Shown in pieces: positions 21,241-32,100 of a stretch of 64,000 nucleotides of DNA (its first letter is position 1; every line of letters starts with the position of its first letter). The notes below the pieces were generated by a model that worked only from the letters and a program-made list of their open reading frames with translations, was not told the origin of the DNA and did not search any database. Both the position numbers and the translations under genes were made by a program. Origin of the DNA: Notolepis coatsorum (Eukaryota > Chordata > Actinopteri > Aulopiformes > Paralepididae); NCBI GenBank assembly GCA_963971535.1, contig OZ020589.1, positions 49,392,192 through 49,456,191 of the forward strand. The letters are read 5' to 3'.

Positions 21241-22774
21241 TACTGCTTCCAGTCCTTGTGCTAAGCTAGGTAGGCTAGCTGGTCCCTACTGCTTCCAGCC
21301 CTTGTGCTAAGCTATAGGCTAGCTGCTCCCTACTGCTTCCAGTCCTTTTGCTAAGCTAGGTAGGCTAGCTGGTCCCTACTGCTTCCAGCCCTTGTGCTAA
21401 GCTAGGCTAGCTGCTCCCTACGCTTCCAGTCCTTGTGCTAAGCTAGGCTAGTTGCTCCCTACTGCTTCCAGTCCTTGTGCTAAGCTAGGCTAGCTGGTCC
21501 CTACTGCTTCCAGCCCTTGTGCTAAGCTAGGCTAGCTGCTCCCTACTGCTTCCAGTCCTTGTGCTAAGCTAGGTAGGCTAGCTGGTCCCTACCTCTTCCA
21601 GCCCTTGTGCTAAGCTAAGCTAGCTGCTCCCTACTGCTTCCAGTCCTTGTGCTAAACTAGGCTATTTGCTCCCTACTGCTTCCAGTCCTTGTGCTAAGCT
21701 AGGCTAGCTGGACCCTACTGCTTCCAGCCCTTGTGCTAAGCTAGGCTAGCTGCTCCCTACTGCTTCCAGTCCTTGTGCTAAGCTAGGCTAGTTGCTCCCC
21801 ACTGCTTCCAGTTCTTGTGCTAAGCTAGGCTAGCTGGTCCCTACTGCTTCCAGCCCTTGTGCTAAGCTAGGCTAGCTGCTCCCTACTGCTTCCAGTCCTT
21901 GTGCTAAGCTAGGTAGGCTAGCTGGTCCCTACCGCTTCAAGCCCTTGTGCTAAGCTAGGCTAGCTGCTCCCTACTGCTTCCAGTCCTTGTGCTAAACTAG
22001 GCTAGTTGCTCCCTACTGCTTCCAGTCCTTGTGCTAAGCTAGGCTAGCTGGTCCCTACTGCTTCCAGCCCTTGTGCTAAGCTAGGCTAGCTGGTCCCTAC
22101 TGCTTCCAGCCCTTGTGCTAAGCTAGGCTAGCTGCTTCCTACTGCTTCCAGTCCTTGTGTTAAGCTAGGCTAGTTGCTCCCTACTGCTTCCAGTCCTTGT
22201 GCTAAGCTAGGTAGGCTAGCTGGTCCCTACTGCTTCCAGCCCTTGTGATAAGCTATAGGCTAGCTGCTCCCTACTGCTTCCAGTCCTTGTGCTAAGCTAG
22301 GTAGGCTAGCTGGTCCCTACTGCTTCCAGCCCTTGTGCTAAGCTAGGCTAGCTGCTCCCTACTGCTTCCATTCCTTGTGCTAAGATAGGCTAGTTGCTCC
22401 CTACTGCTTCCAGTCCTTGTGCTAAGCTAGGCTAGCTGGTCCCTACTGCTTCCAGTCCTTGTGCTAAGCTAGGCTAGCTGGTCCCTACTGCTTCCAGCCC
22501 TCATGCTAAGCTAGGCTAGCTGCTCCCTACTGCTTCCAGCCCTTGTGCTAAGCTAGGCTAGCTGCTCCCTACTGCTTCCAGTCCTTGTGCTAAGCTAGGC
22601 TGGCTAGCTGGTCCCTACTGCTTCCAGCCCTTGTGCTAAGCTAGGCTAGCTGCTCCCTACTGCTTCCAGTCCTTGTGCTAAGCTAGGCTAGTTGTTCCCT
22701 ACTGCTTCCAGTCCTTATGCTAAGCTAGGCTAGCTGGTCCCTACTGCTTTCAGCCCTTGTGCTAAGCTAGGCTA
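21241..22774. repeat. 42-bp minisatellite, array 3 (largest)
   Basis: About 35 units of the same 42-46 bp repeat, with the same two alternating subtypes. It passes directly into the next satellite at about 22775 with no spacer. Confidence 0.93.
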
Positions 22775-23690
22775 GCTAATAATTTAGGAAAAAAATGTCA
22801 AATAACAGTGTTTCACTGCTGAACTTTAAGTGCTGTCACTTAATTGAAGGTGTTTCATCTTAAATGTAGGAAAAACCTGTGAAATAACAGTGTTTCACTG
22901 CTGAACTTTGAGTTCTGTCACTTAATTGAAGGGGTTTGATTGTAATAATAATGGGAAAACCTGTAAAATAACAGTGTTTCACTGCTGAACTTTGAGTTCT
23001 GTCACTTAATTGAAGGGGTTTGATTGTAATAATAATGGGAAAACCTGTAAAATAACAGTGTTTCACTGCTGAACTTTAAGTTCTGTCACTTTATTGAAGG
23101 AGTTTGATCGTAATAATTTAGGAAAAAACTGTCAAATAACAGTGTTTCACTGCTGAACTTTAAGTTCTGTCACTTAATTGAAGGTGTTTCATCTTAAATG
23201 TAGGAAAAACCTGTGAAATAACAGTGTTTCACTGCTGAACTTTGAGTTCTGTCACTTAATTGAGGGGGTTTGCTTGTAATAATAATGGGAAAACCTGTAA
23301 AATAACAGTGTTTCACTGCTGAACTTTAAGTGCTGTCACTTAATTGAAGGAGTTTGATTGTAATAATTATGGGAAAACCTGTAAAATAACAGTGTTTCAC
23401 TGCTGAACTTTAAGTTCTGTCACTTAATTGAAGGTGTTTCATCGTAAATGTAGGAAAAACCTGTGAAATAACAGTGTTTTACTGCTGAACTTTGAGTTAT
23501 GTCACTTAATTGAAGGAGTTTGATTGTAATAATTATGGGAAAACCTGTAAAATAACAGTGTTTCACTGCTGAACTTTAAGTTCTGTCACTTAATTGAAGG
23601 TGTTTCATCGTAAATGTAGGAGAAACCTGTGAAATAACAGTGTTTCACTGCTGAACTTTAAGTCCTGTCACTTTATTGAAGGTGTTTGAT
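22775..23690. repeat. 82-84 bp satellite, about 11 copies
   Basis: The block ACAGTGTTTCACTGCTGAAC recurs every 82-84 bp (near 22805, 22888, 22971, 23055, 23139, 23221, 23305 and on). Two unit types alternate, one with TGTAGGAAAAACCTGTGAAA and one with AATGGGAAAACCTGTAAAA. Confidence 0.92.
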
Positions 23691-23699
23691 CATCATTTT

Positions 23700-24080
23700 T
23701 TTAAATACTGAAAGTAGCCTTATTTTCACATACAGTAAAATGATGAGTATCTTATGTGTTTTTACATACAATTCAATGTAATTTAACATTCAACACAATT
23801 AAGCAAATACATGTATTTAAACAGAATTACATGTAGAATAACTGAAGGTTTTTACTGTTTTTTAATTATATTATTTTCTTTTTTAACATTATTTAACATT
23901 ACATTTAAAGTTTAACAGCAAAAAAACAGAAAGTTGCCTTATTTTCACATACAGTAAAATGATGTATATTATAGGTGTTTTACATGTAATTTAACATTCA
24001 AGACAATAAGCAATGGAATAATCCTGTAAAAAAAAGATAATTTCTTATTAAATCAATTTACAGATTACAACCTTTATTTA
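23700..24080. repeat. AT-rich direct repeat next to the satellite
   Basis: CCTTATTTTCACATACAGTA occurs near 23717 and again near 23937, each followed by TACATGTAATTTAACATTCA-type text, giving two imperfect copies about 220 bp apart. Confidence 0.65.
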
Positions 24081-24084
24081 ATGG

Positions 24085-24575
24085 TTAATATTTGATTTGA
24101 TTTGATCCACTTTTTCTCCCATTTTCTATATTTTCTCCCATCCCAATTTCGTATCATCCAATTCAACCCTCCCCTGTCACGAACGCTGTTTCTTGCCTCC
24201 CACAAGCCGGCTGCAATGTGGACTAAGTCATACATAGCACAAGTCCCCTCCGGTACTTGAGGTAACAGCAGTCGCATCTTTTCACCTGCGCAGCTCGATC
24301 TCTCAGTGGCGAGGAGTAACGCGTGGGAGGCTCACGCTGCCCCCGACACTTCCTGATTCTACTGCGCAGGCGCACCAACCGACCTGTAGGAGTCGCTGTC
24401 CACAACGCCCGATCCCCACCCATCAGTTTCCCACCCCCTAATACGGCCAATGTGTATTAGTATGAACGACCAGCTAAACTGAAAGCAATGTGGAGCGCTG
24501 GGCTCGAACAGGCAAGCCCAGCGTCTCCGTCATTCGTGGCGAGCGCCTTGCCCACTACGCCACGTAGCCGCCCTG
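24085..24575 (-). mobile_element. tRNA-headed SINE, minus strand, ~490 bp
   Basis: On the minus strand the head starts near 24575. It contains a Pol III A-box-like TGGCGTAGTGGGCAAGG (24546-24562) and a B-box-like GTTCGAGCC (24502-24510). A long body with CTGTAGG...GTCGCTGTCC follows, then an ATCAA repeat tail at 24090-24105. A second copy of the family is at 45937-48665. Confidence 0.8.
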
Positions 24576-26269
24576 GCATTTACACTTAAAGTAGAAAAAC
24601 AAAAGTAATCTGTAAAATAATACAGTGAAAGTCCCGTAAAATAAAATAAAAATTACAGTGTGTATCTGTATCTGTATTTGTATTCGGATAGAAGACCGGA
24701 AGTGTGCAATGTTTTTTTATCCCGGAAGTTATTTTTTTTATTGTACAATACAAGATGGGAACAGATTTAATCAGAAGTCATGTTAAATCCAGCAATCCAA
24801 TTGTTGTACTTTCAAATATATATATTTCTACCTCCTCATACTGTACTTGTGCTCTTTCTCTCTCTTTCTCTTTATTAAGAAATTAAGTTGAACCCCCCCC
24901 CCCTTTAACTGAGGGACATTGAACTTGATATTGATTATATTGATATATTCAATTCAAGATATTTTTTCATCTCTTTTTACACAGCCTGTAGATGATTACA
25001 AGCCAAATAACCACGTTTAGCACTATAACATAGTTACATAAGGTAGTTGTCAATGCCTGATCATCAAACTGACATGACCAACATATCCACCATCAAAAGA
25101 TACCTATAGTCATTCCTTTCTTTTCTTGATTTGAAGTCGTGGAAATATTTTAAATAATATTTGGAATGGTGTGTGTCTGGAAAACAAAAGGATCATGATG
25201 GATGTTTGTATTCAGTATCTTCCAGTGGAGGTTATTGCATGACAACTAGTGAGGCAGTACTTCACTAGTAATATACAAAAATATATATATATATATATAT
25301 TATTAATATACATATATATATATTTTTATTCTTTATTATTATTATTTTATTTTTTATTATAAATGTTTGCCTCTGTGAAAAAAAACAATGCCAGTGAATT
25401 TTTTTTTCTTCAAAAATGTCCAAGTGACAGCTCTGAGCTCTCTGACCTGGCCTGATCCCATAACAGTAACACATAATGGCCAGCTGTCAATCAGTCACTG
25501 CAAAAAGATTGCACGGGTTGGGCTTAAGAATATAATTATCCAATCAAAATAGGGTATTTGAGTTTAAAAAAGGCGGGTAGTGAGGTTAGGCGCACTTGAT
25601 TGATTGGCGTTCACGCCGTGCCACATTGTGTTGACAAACTTAAGATCCAATCAGAGATTGGCGCCAGCTAATGAGACGGCTAGGGCGGAAGCGTCAACAC
25701 GACTCTTTGTACAGGAATCGGAGGTAGTATACAGAGTTTGGGGGAGGATTTGCGAAACATGTGTTTACCTGTGGCCAGGGAGAACCGGGAGTTGCATTGA
25801 AACCTACCAAGCAACCCCAGATAGACCCCCACGACCAAGGTTATCGGACTACCAGGTCAGATGGGCCGACTTAGTCTCGCTCTGAGTGGGCTGGCTGGGG
25901 AAGACGAATGGAGACCTTTTTCATCAGAAAATATAGAAGGATGGATTTAATTTACAAGTGATCAGATGGGAGGGACTGGGACACTATTTCCTCGTAAGAA
26001 GTAAGTCGTCAATGGGGAGTGCATTTTTTTTTATATTTAGTAGCTGTGTGAATATGAATGTAATGTCCTAACCCAACCCCCTCCAATGTACAGTAAATGA
26101 CCTAACCCAAGAATACACGAGACCCTCTTCTAAGTATGGTTTCGTCGATATTCCAATGTACAGTTTTGCTTGTACAGTTGTACAGTTTCCCCCACCCCGC
26201 CTACCCATATAATGTCCTTTGTTGTGAGGGACTAGATTGGGAGACAGTAAGATATTGGTGAAAGAAAAA
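24576..26269. other. Non-coding sequence, low-complexity AT patches
   Basis: No gene recognised. 25268-25370 is a long AT-rich low-complexity stretch. A 93-codon frame at 25604-25885 has no domain I know. The text at 26058-26090 (TGTCCTAACCCAACCCC) repeats the LINE 3' UTR seen at 10240. Confidence 0.45.
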
Positions 26270-26440
26270 TTGCATGTGGATATGTGTTTGAAACAGTGAG
26301 GGTGAGAAATGGTCTGATGATCTGGCTGTAAACAAATAGTTTTTGATTTGCCTTCTTGACTAAGCTATTGATGTGATGTTTGTAAGTGAGGCGTGTGTGT
26401 CAAGAGTTACTCCAAGGTATTTTACTAGTGCCTGTTGTCT
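26270..26440 (-). pseudogene. Relic of a LINE RT C-terminal region
   Basis: On the minus strand the sequence reads LVKYLGVTLDTHASLTN and, after a frameshift, continues in the style of KKANQK. This matches the K-Y-L-G-V-x-L-D motif after the RT catalytic core. It is short and decayed; the clade is unknown. Confidence 0.5.
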
Positions 26441-26794
26441 TTAACTGTAGTGTCTGTCTGCTGTCTTCATAACCACACTGTGTGTCTGTACTTCTTTATT
26501 ACATTTTGTTTTTATCTCTCCCGTCCTCCCCAATATTTTTAACTCACAGCCACCACTGACACACACATTGGGGGATGTTTAAAAAATATAATTTAACATA
26601 TAATATAATATAATAATTTGTGCTTCACCAAAAAATTTGGTCAGCAGCCGCCACTGGTATCTTCGTTATCAGTAACTGTATTTGTATTTGTCAAAGCAGT
26701 ACAACCCAGGCCAACTTTTTAACAGATAAAGATATCTATGAATCATACAGTATTCCTGGAATTGGCATAAGTGAATGCTGCAGTAACGTAGAAG

Positions 26795-27359
26795 TGTCAT
26801 GGTCGGGGCTCGGGCCTTCCTCTGTCCCCATCCTGCCGCGCCCATATATGGGCAGCTTCCTGCTGCAGCGTTCCCACGCTGCCAGACGAACATCAATCAG
26901 CGCGGCTGTGAGGGATTCCCTCATCATCAGCCGCTATATCACCTGACGGATCCCGTCGTCCCTCGTCGCAGTGTTAAACGGCCTACCTAGGTACGACGCC
27001 TCAGTCCGAAGACCTGATAGACACTCTCGTATTATTATTCCCTGTTCTAACCTTCCTTCTCTTGTGCCCAAGGACCTCCGTTCCAGCGAGCCCGTCTGGA
27101 CCCCTGGAGCTTGACGAAGGAGTTCCTGCTCTCACCCCCGACACAGCCGGTGTCTACCTTCTCCCGTGTGCACCTGTCCTAAAAGAACATTCTCCCGTAC
27201 TGCACAAGGAGTGCACCTGTACTAACCCCAAGATCATTCATTCCTGTCTGTTGTACATTTCTGGATGTAATTTCTGTCTGCTTGGGGAGAACGATTAAAA
27301 CACCCTAAACCGCTCCTCCTGTGTTTGCTATTGGGCTCCGCAAAAAAACCCTCCTCACA
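26795..27359 (+). repeat. 5' LTR (565 bp)
   Basis: TG...CA ended. It contains the TATA motif at 26935, the predicted RNA start at 26965, and 1.5 copies of a ~45-bp repeat around 27160-27220 (CTGCACAAGGAGTGCACCTG). The polyadenylation-like GATTAAAA lies near 27293. Confidence 0.93.
26935..26975 (+). promoter_or_regulatory. LTR promoter TATA box and predicted transcript 5' end
   Basis: TATATCA at 26935 lies 30 bp upstream of GTCGCAGTGTT (26965-26975). This is the usual TATA-to-start distance, and the 11-mer is the exact complement of the primer-binding site just after the LTR. Confidence 0.7.
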
Positions 27360-27360
27360 G

Positions 27361-27371
27361 AACACTGCGAC
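27361..27371 (+). promoter_or_regulatory. Primer-binding site of self-priming type
   Basis: AACACTGCGAC lies one base after the LTR end. It does not start with TGG, so it does not fit a tRNA 3' CCA end. It is the exact reverse complement of 26965-26975, the predicted first 11 bases of the RNA. Tf1/sushi elements are known to prime reverse transcription with their own RNA 5' end. Confidence 0.75.
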
Positions 27372-27396
27372 CAGATGTCGGACCCAGCACCACAGG

Positions 27397-28330
27397 ATGT
27401 CGCAGACCCAACACTCACAAATACTAGACGACACCATTGCCCAACTCGGCGCTCTCGCGCTTCGCTCCCAGGAACGAGACAGACAATTTGAGCGTTTTGA
27501 TGCGTATGTCACTGCCCAGCTAGACGTCCCACCTGTTGTCTCCCCACCTGTTGTCTCCCCACCTGTTGTACCCCAGTACAGGGAGCCCCATGTACCCGCG
27601 CCAGAAAGTTATGACGCAAACGTCTCTAAGTGTCGTGCCTTTCTTTTCCAATGTTCATTAGTATTTGGGCAATAGCCACAAACCTTCCAGAGTGAAAGAT
27701 CCAAAGTCTCCTACCTGTCTGGTTTGCTCACGGGTCCCGCGCTAGAATGGGCAACCGCCCTCCACTTCAGTAGTTCCCCCCTCTGCGATTCGTACTCCGC
27801 TTATGTCGGCGACATGCGAAAGGTTTTAGACCATCCCCCCGGTGGTTCGGATAGTACTGCCGCCTTGTTTGCAATCCGCCATCACAGCGTGAGCAAGTAT
27901 GCAATTGAATTCCGTATCCTGGCAGCGGGTTCCGAGTGGAACGACACGCCGTTACGAGGGTCTTTCCGCCAAAGCCTCAGCGACGTCCTAAAAGATGAAT
28001 TGGCGTCTAAGGAGAAACCAACTTCCCTTGACGAGTTGATTAACTTAGCCAGAGAATTGGACACACGCCTTCGCGAAACGCCGCCGTGAGAAAGCTAGTG
28101 CCGTCAGTAGTATGCCGCTGCAGAGCCGCAGACCCGGAGCGCGCCGTCAATAGTGTCCCGTGCAGAACCGCAGAGCCGAAGACTCTGACCCTATGGAACT
28201 CGACAGCTCTCGCCTCCCTCTCTGCGAACGCCGTCACAGACTCAGGACGGCGGCATGTTTGTACTGCGGGCAACTCGGTCACTCCATCGCTTCATGCTCG
28301 GTTCGCCCAAACGACGGGGCTCGACAGTGA
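27397..28330 (+). pseudogene. Gag of the chromovirus, one nonsense codon and one frameshift
   Basis: Gag forms the particle and binds RNA. The likely start is the Met at 27397 (MSQTQHSQILDD); another ATG at 27374 is out of frame. A glutamine-rich N-terminal region with short PPVVS repeats is followed by a capsid-like domain (LLTGPALEWATAL, then VSKYAIEFRILA and LKDELASKEKPTSLDELI). This resembles sushi-family Gag and the domesticated genes derived from it. A TAG at 27673-27675 interrupts it, and near 28060-28080 the frame slips. In the resumed frame a CCHC knuckle, [14 protein letters not shown], lies at 28256-28297, and the gag frame stops at 28328-28330. Confidence 0.85.
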
Positions 28331-28345
28331 CGCTGGGCGCATGTA
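28306..28345 (+). promoter_or_regulatory. Candidate programmed -1 ribosomal frameshift site between gag and pol
   Basis: CCCAAAC at 28306-28312 reads C-CCA-AAC in the gag frame, the X-XXY-YYZ form. Six bases later a stem GCTCG (28319-28323) can pair with CGAGC near 28347. The pol frame is exactly -1 relative to gag here. Sushi elements and their domesticated relative PEG10 use such a shift. Confidence 0.65.
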
Positions 28346-30250
28346 CGAGCTTTAATTATGCTCCCAGCTCCGGCTCAAACATGCAATTTAGTGCCACGCT
28401 TTATCACAATGGTCAATCGCTTCCTCTGTCCTCGCAGGTCGACTCAGGCGCAGACGAAAACCTCATTGACGCTGGGGTAGTGTCCCGCTTCCACATTGCC
28501 ACCGACGCCTTGCCAATTCCCCGCGATGCTCAAGGTCTAAATGGGCGGTTGCTCTCGCCAATAACCCGCCACACCACGCCTCTCCGCCTCCAACTCTCAG
28601 GGAATCATGGCGAGGTCATCCGTTTCTACGTCACTAATTCCCCCCATAATCCCATCGTTCTAGGCATGCCTTGGCTAAAGCTACACAACTCTGTAATAAA
28701 CTGGCCAACGGGCTCAGTCACGAGCTGGAGTGCTCACTGCCACGCCTCTTGTCTACGGTCGGCTCGGTCGCCACTGGGAGTCGCTGGTTCTCCCGTTCCC
28801 AACGAACCTATTGACCTTTCGACTGTTCCTCCAATTTATCACGATTTAGAGGCTGTTTTTAGTAAACAACAGGCTCTCTCCCTGCCACCTCATCGCCAGT
28901 ACGACTGTGCTATTGATCTGCTCCCGGCAGCTACGCTCCCCGCTAGTCGCCTGTTTAACCTCTCACGCCCAGAGAGGGAGTCTATGGAGAAATACGTCCA
29001 CGAGTCCCTGGCCTCAGGCATTATTACCCCCTCCTCCTCTCCTGTCGGCGTGGGGTTATTTTTTGTGTCCAAGAAGGATGGCTCCCTTCGCCCCTGTATT
29101 AACTACCGGGGTCTCAACAACATCACGGTCAAGAACAAGTACCCCCTGCCATTGATTAACTCTGCTTTCGAACCCCTGCAAGGTGCCACCATTTTCTTGA
29201 AGCTGGACCTCAGAAATGCCTATCACCTTGTCCGCGTCCGGGAGGGAGACGAGTGGAAGACGGCCTTTAAGACCCTGCTCGGTCACTTCGAGTACAAGGT
29301 AATGCCTTTTGGGTTGACCAACGCCCCTGTTGTCTTCCAGGCCCTTGTCAATGACGTTCTCCGTGATGTCCTTAACCGCTCTGTCTTTGTTTATCTGGAC
29401 GACATTCAGATTTTTTCCCGCTCTATGGAGGAGCACATCCAGCATGTCCGCCGGGTCCTCCAACGCCTACTGGAGAACAAGCTGTTTGTCAAGGCGGAGA
29501 AGTGTGAGTTCCACGTCTCCTCCATCGGGTTCCTCGGCTACATCATCGAGGGTGGCAAGATCCGGGCGGACCCCGAGAAGATCAAGGCGGTGTCCGACTG
29601 GCCCCATCCCACCAACGTCAAGCAGCTCCAACGCTTCCTGGGGTTTGCTAACTTCTACCGGCGTTTCATCAGGGACTACAGCCGGGTCGTTGCACCCCTC
29701 ACCCAACTCACCTCGCCTTCCGTGCCCTTCGTCTGGTCTGACAGAGTGGACTCCGCCTTCGCCGAGCTGCGCCGGCGCTTCACCTCCGCGCCCATCCTCG
29801 TCCAGCCGGACGCGTCCCGCCAGTTCGTGGTGGAGGTTGACGCCTCAAGTACCGGAGTAGGGGCAGTCCTCTCCCAACGCTCCGCTCTCGACCAGAGACT
29901 GCATCCCTGCGCCTTCTTCTCTCGCCGCCTGACCCCAGCGGAGGTCAACTACGATATTGGGAACCTGGAGCTCCTGGCAGTCAAACTGGCCCTGGAGGAA
30001 TGGAGGCACTGGCTGGAGGGCTCAGAGATCCCCTTCCTGGTCTGGACTGACCATAAGAACCATGCCTACATCCAGACGGCCAAGCGCCTGAACTCCCGCC
30101 AGGCACGCTGGGCACTGTTCTTCGCCAGGTTCAATTTCACCCTGACCTACAGGCCTGGCTCCAAGAATACCAAGCCAGACGCCTTCTCCCGGCAGTTTGT
30201 CCCCGAAGAGGGTCCCACGCACCCTGACACTATCCTCCCCTCCTCCTGCC
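28313..30250 (+). pseudogene. Pol part 1: protease, reverse transcriptase, RNase H
   Basis: One uninterrupted frame covers these domains. The retropepsin motif is VDSGADEN (about 28441) with a later VLGMPWL. The RT has [29 protein letters not shown] and the catalytic [10 protein letters not shown] (YLDD at 29392-29403). RNase H follows with [15 protein letters not shown] and [11 protein letters not shown]. The frame ends at 30300, but the true reading passes to another frame near 30200-30250, just after PDAFSRQF. No shifted start is needed if the -1 site at 28306 is used. This is the best preserved part of the element. Confidence 0.9.
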
Positions 30251-31574
30251 ACCTGGGAGATCCAGTCCGTCGTCCGGGAGGCCCAGCGCGTCCAGCCTGA
30301 TCCAGGTAACGGCCCACCTAACCGGCTTTTTGTCCCCGACCTTGTCCGCTCCCAGGTGCTCCAGTGGGTCCACACCTCCCGGTTCGCCTGTCATCCTGGG
30401 ATCAACCGTACCCTGTCCCTGCTGAGGCGGCACTTCTGGTGGGTCTCCATGAGGGAAGACACCCGCGTCTTCATCCTTGCATGTCTGTGCTCGTGGGAAG
30501 GCTTCCCACCAACCGCCCGCCGGGCTCCTCCGTCCGCTCCCTGTTCCTGGTCGGCCCTGGTCGCACGTCGCCCTGGACTTCATCACCGGTCTGCCTCTCT
30601 CACACGGTAACACAGTCATTCTCACTATCGTTGACTGTTTCTCGAAGGCTGTGCACTTTGTTGCTCTCCCCAAACTCCCCTCTGCTTCAGAAACCGCGGA
30701 CCTAATGGTGCTCCACGTCTTCCGCCTCCACGGGATCCCGGTGGACATCGTCTCCGACAGGGGCCCGCAATTCATCTCCCAAGTCTGGAAGGCCTTCTGT
30801 CAGGCCCTGGGGGCCACGGTCAGTCTCTCCTCCGGATACCACCCGCAGACCAACGGCCAGTGGGAGCGGGCCAACCAGGACCTGGGGTCCGCCATCCGCT
30901 GCGTGACGACCCGGGACCTCTCCGGCTGGAGTGTTTTCCTGCCATGGGTGGAGTACGCCCACAACTCGCTGTCCTCCGCGGCCACAGGTCAGTCCCCCTT
31001 CGAGTCCTCTCTGGGCTACCAACCCCTGCTGTTCCCTGCACAGGAGGAAGAGATCGCGGTTCCATCGGTGCAGGACCACCTTCGCCGCTGCAGGAGGATA
31101 TGGGAGGACACGAGGGCTGCGCTGCTCCGCTCCGCTAAGCAGAACCGTCGCTTCGCCGACCGCCACCGGACCCCGGCTCCCGACTATCAACCAGGTCAGA
31201 TGGTTTGGCTCTCATCTCGGGACCTACCGCTCAAGTCTTTGTCCCACAAACTCACCCCCCGTTTTGTTGGTTCCTATAAGATTCTGTCCATTATCAACCC
31301 CTCAGTTGTCAAACTCCAGCTTCCCTCCATCATGCGCATTCACCCCTCGTTTCATGTTTCCCAATTGAAGCCGGTGGCCTCCAGTCCCCTGTCTCCTCCA
31401 GTCCCCTGTCTCCTCCAGCTCCGGAGCCTCCCCCTCCGCTGGTCATCGACGACCACCCGGCCTACATCGTCCGGCAGCTGCTGGTCGTGCGTCGCCGCGG
31501 CCGCGGCTTCCAATACCTCGTGGACTGGGAGGGCTACGGCCCAGAGGAGCGCAGCTGGGTCTCCGGCGGGTTGA
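30250..31574 (+). pseudogene. Pol part 2: integrase, frameshifted
   Basis: The zinc-binding N-terminal portion ([20 protein letters not shown]) lies in one frame up to about 30480. Another frame then gives the DDE core: Asp in [11 protein letters not shown] (about 30575), Asp in [13 protein letters not shown] (about 30750) and Glu in [13 protein letters not shown] (about 30860). The C-terminal part follows ([13 protein letters not shown], then [13 protein letters not shown]). Part of the zinc-binding segment near 30480 appears lost or out of frame. The frame after about 31390 is nonsense through a further shift. Confidence 0.88.
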
Positions 31575-31625
31575 TCCTGGATCCTGACCTCGTCCGGGAC
31601 TTCCATCGGGATAACCGTGACAGGC
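31480..31625 (+). pseudogene. Chromodomain at the integrase C-terminus
   Basis: In its own frame the sequence reads [20 protein letters not shown] followed by W-V and then [10 protein letters not shown]. This is the Y-L-V-x-W-x-G-Y-x-x-x-x-x-S-W pattern of chromodomains. In chromoviruses this domain steers integration toward chromatin marks. It is separated from the integrase frame by a shift near 31390-31440. Confidence 0.85.
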
Positions 31626-31646
31626 CTGGAGGGTCGCCAGGAGGCC

Positions 31647-31664
31647 CCCTTAGAGGGGGGGTCC
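31647..31664 (+). promoter_or_regulatory. Polypurine tract
   Basis: TTAGAGGGGGGGTCC ends directly at the 3' LTR start (31665). This is the expected primer for plus-strand DNA synthesis. Confidence 0.75.
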
Positions 31665-31873
31665 TGTCATGGTCGGGGCTCGGGCCTTCCTCTGTCCCCA
31701 TCCTGCCACGCCCATATATGGGCAGCTTCCTGCTGCAGCGTTCCCACGCTGCCAGACGAGCATCAATCAGCGCGGCTGTGAGGGATTCCCTCATCAGCAG
31801 CCGCTATATCACCTGACGGATCCCGTCGTCCCTCGTTGCAATGTTAAACTGCCTACCTAGGTACGACGCCTCA
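31665..31873 (+). repeat. 3' LTR, left part
   Basis: Matches the start of the 5' LTR up to GACGCCTCA and is then broken by a LINE. The site equivalent to the 5' RNA start reads GTTGCAATGTT here, with two changes of C-to-T and G-to-A type. Confidence 0.93.
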
Positions 31874-32100
31874 TAATAATAATAATAATAATAATGGATT
31901 CAATTTGTACCGCGCTCTACATTCGTGAGAATCTCAGAGTGCTACAGGAGATATAGACAAAAGTTAAATGAATAAAACAATTTAAAATTAATAAAAACAT
32001 TTAAAAGACTAACAACCAGTGAAATGGAAGAACCTAAGAGTAAAATAAAATAAAAAGAATAGTAAAATGAATAGAAGTAAAAATAAAAGTAAAAGAAAAT

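Noticed and set aside
11776-22774. Regularly repeated array that might suggest a CRISPR
   Set aside because: Units are contiguous 42-46 bp repeats without unique spacers, in a eukaryotic context and with no cas genes.
24502-24562. tRNA gene
   Set aside because: A and B box-like motifs belong to a SINE head; no cloverleaf that I could close, and the body continues as SINE. The same applies to 44661-44726 and 47220-47290.
29056-31190. Several antisense frames of 60-180 codons over pol
   Set aside because: Shadows of GC-rich pol coding; no own motifs.
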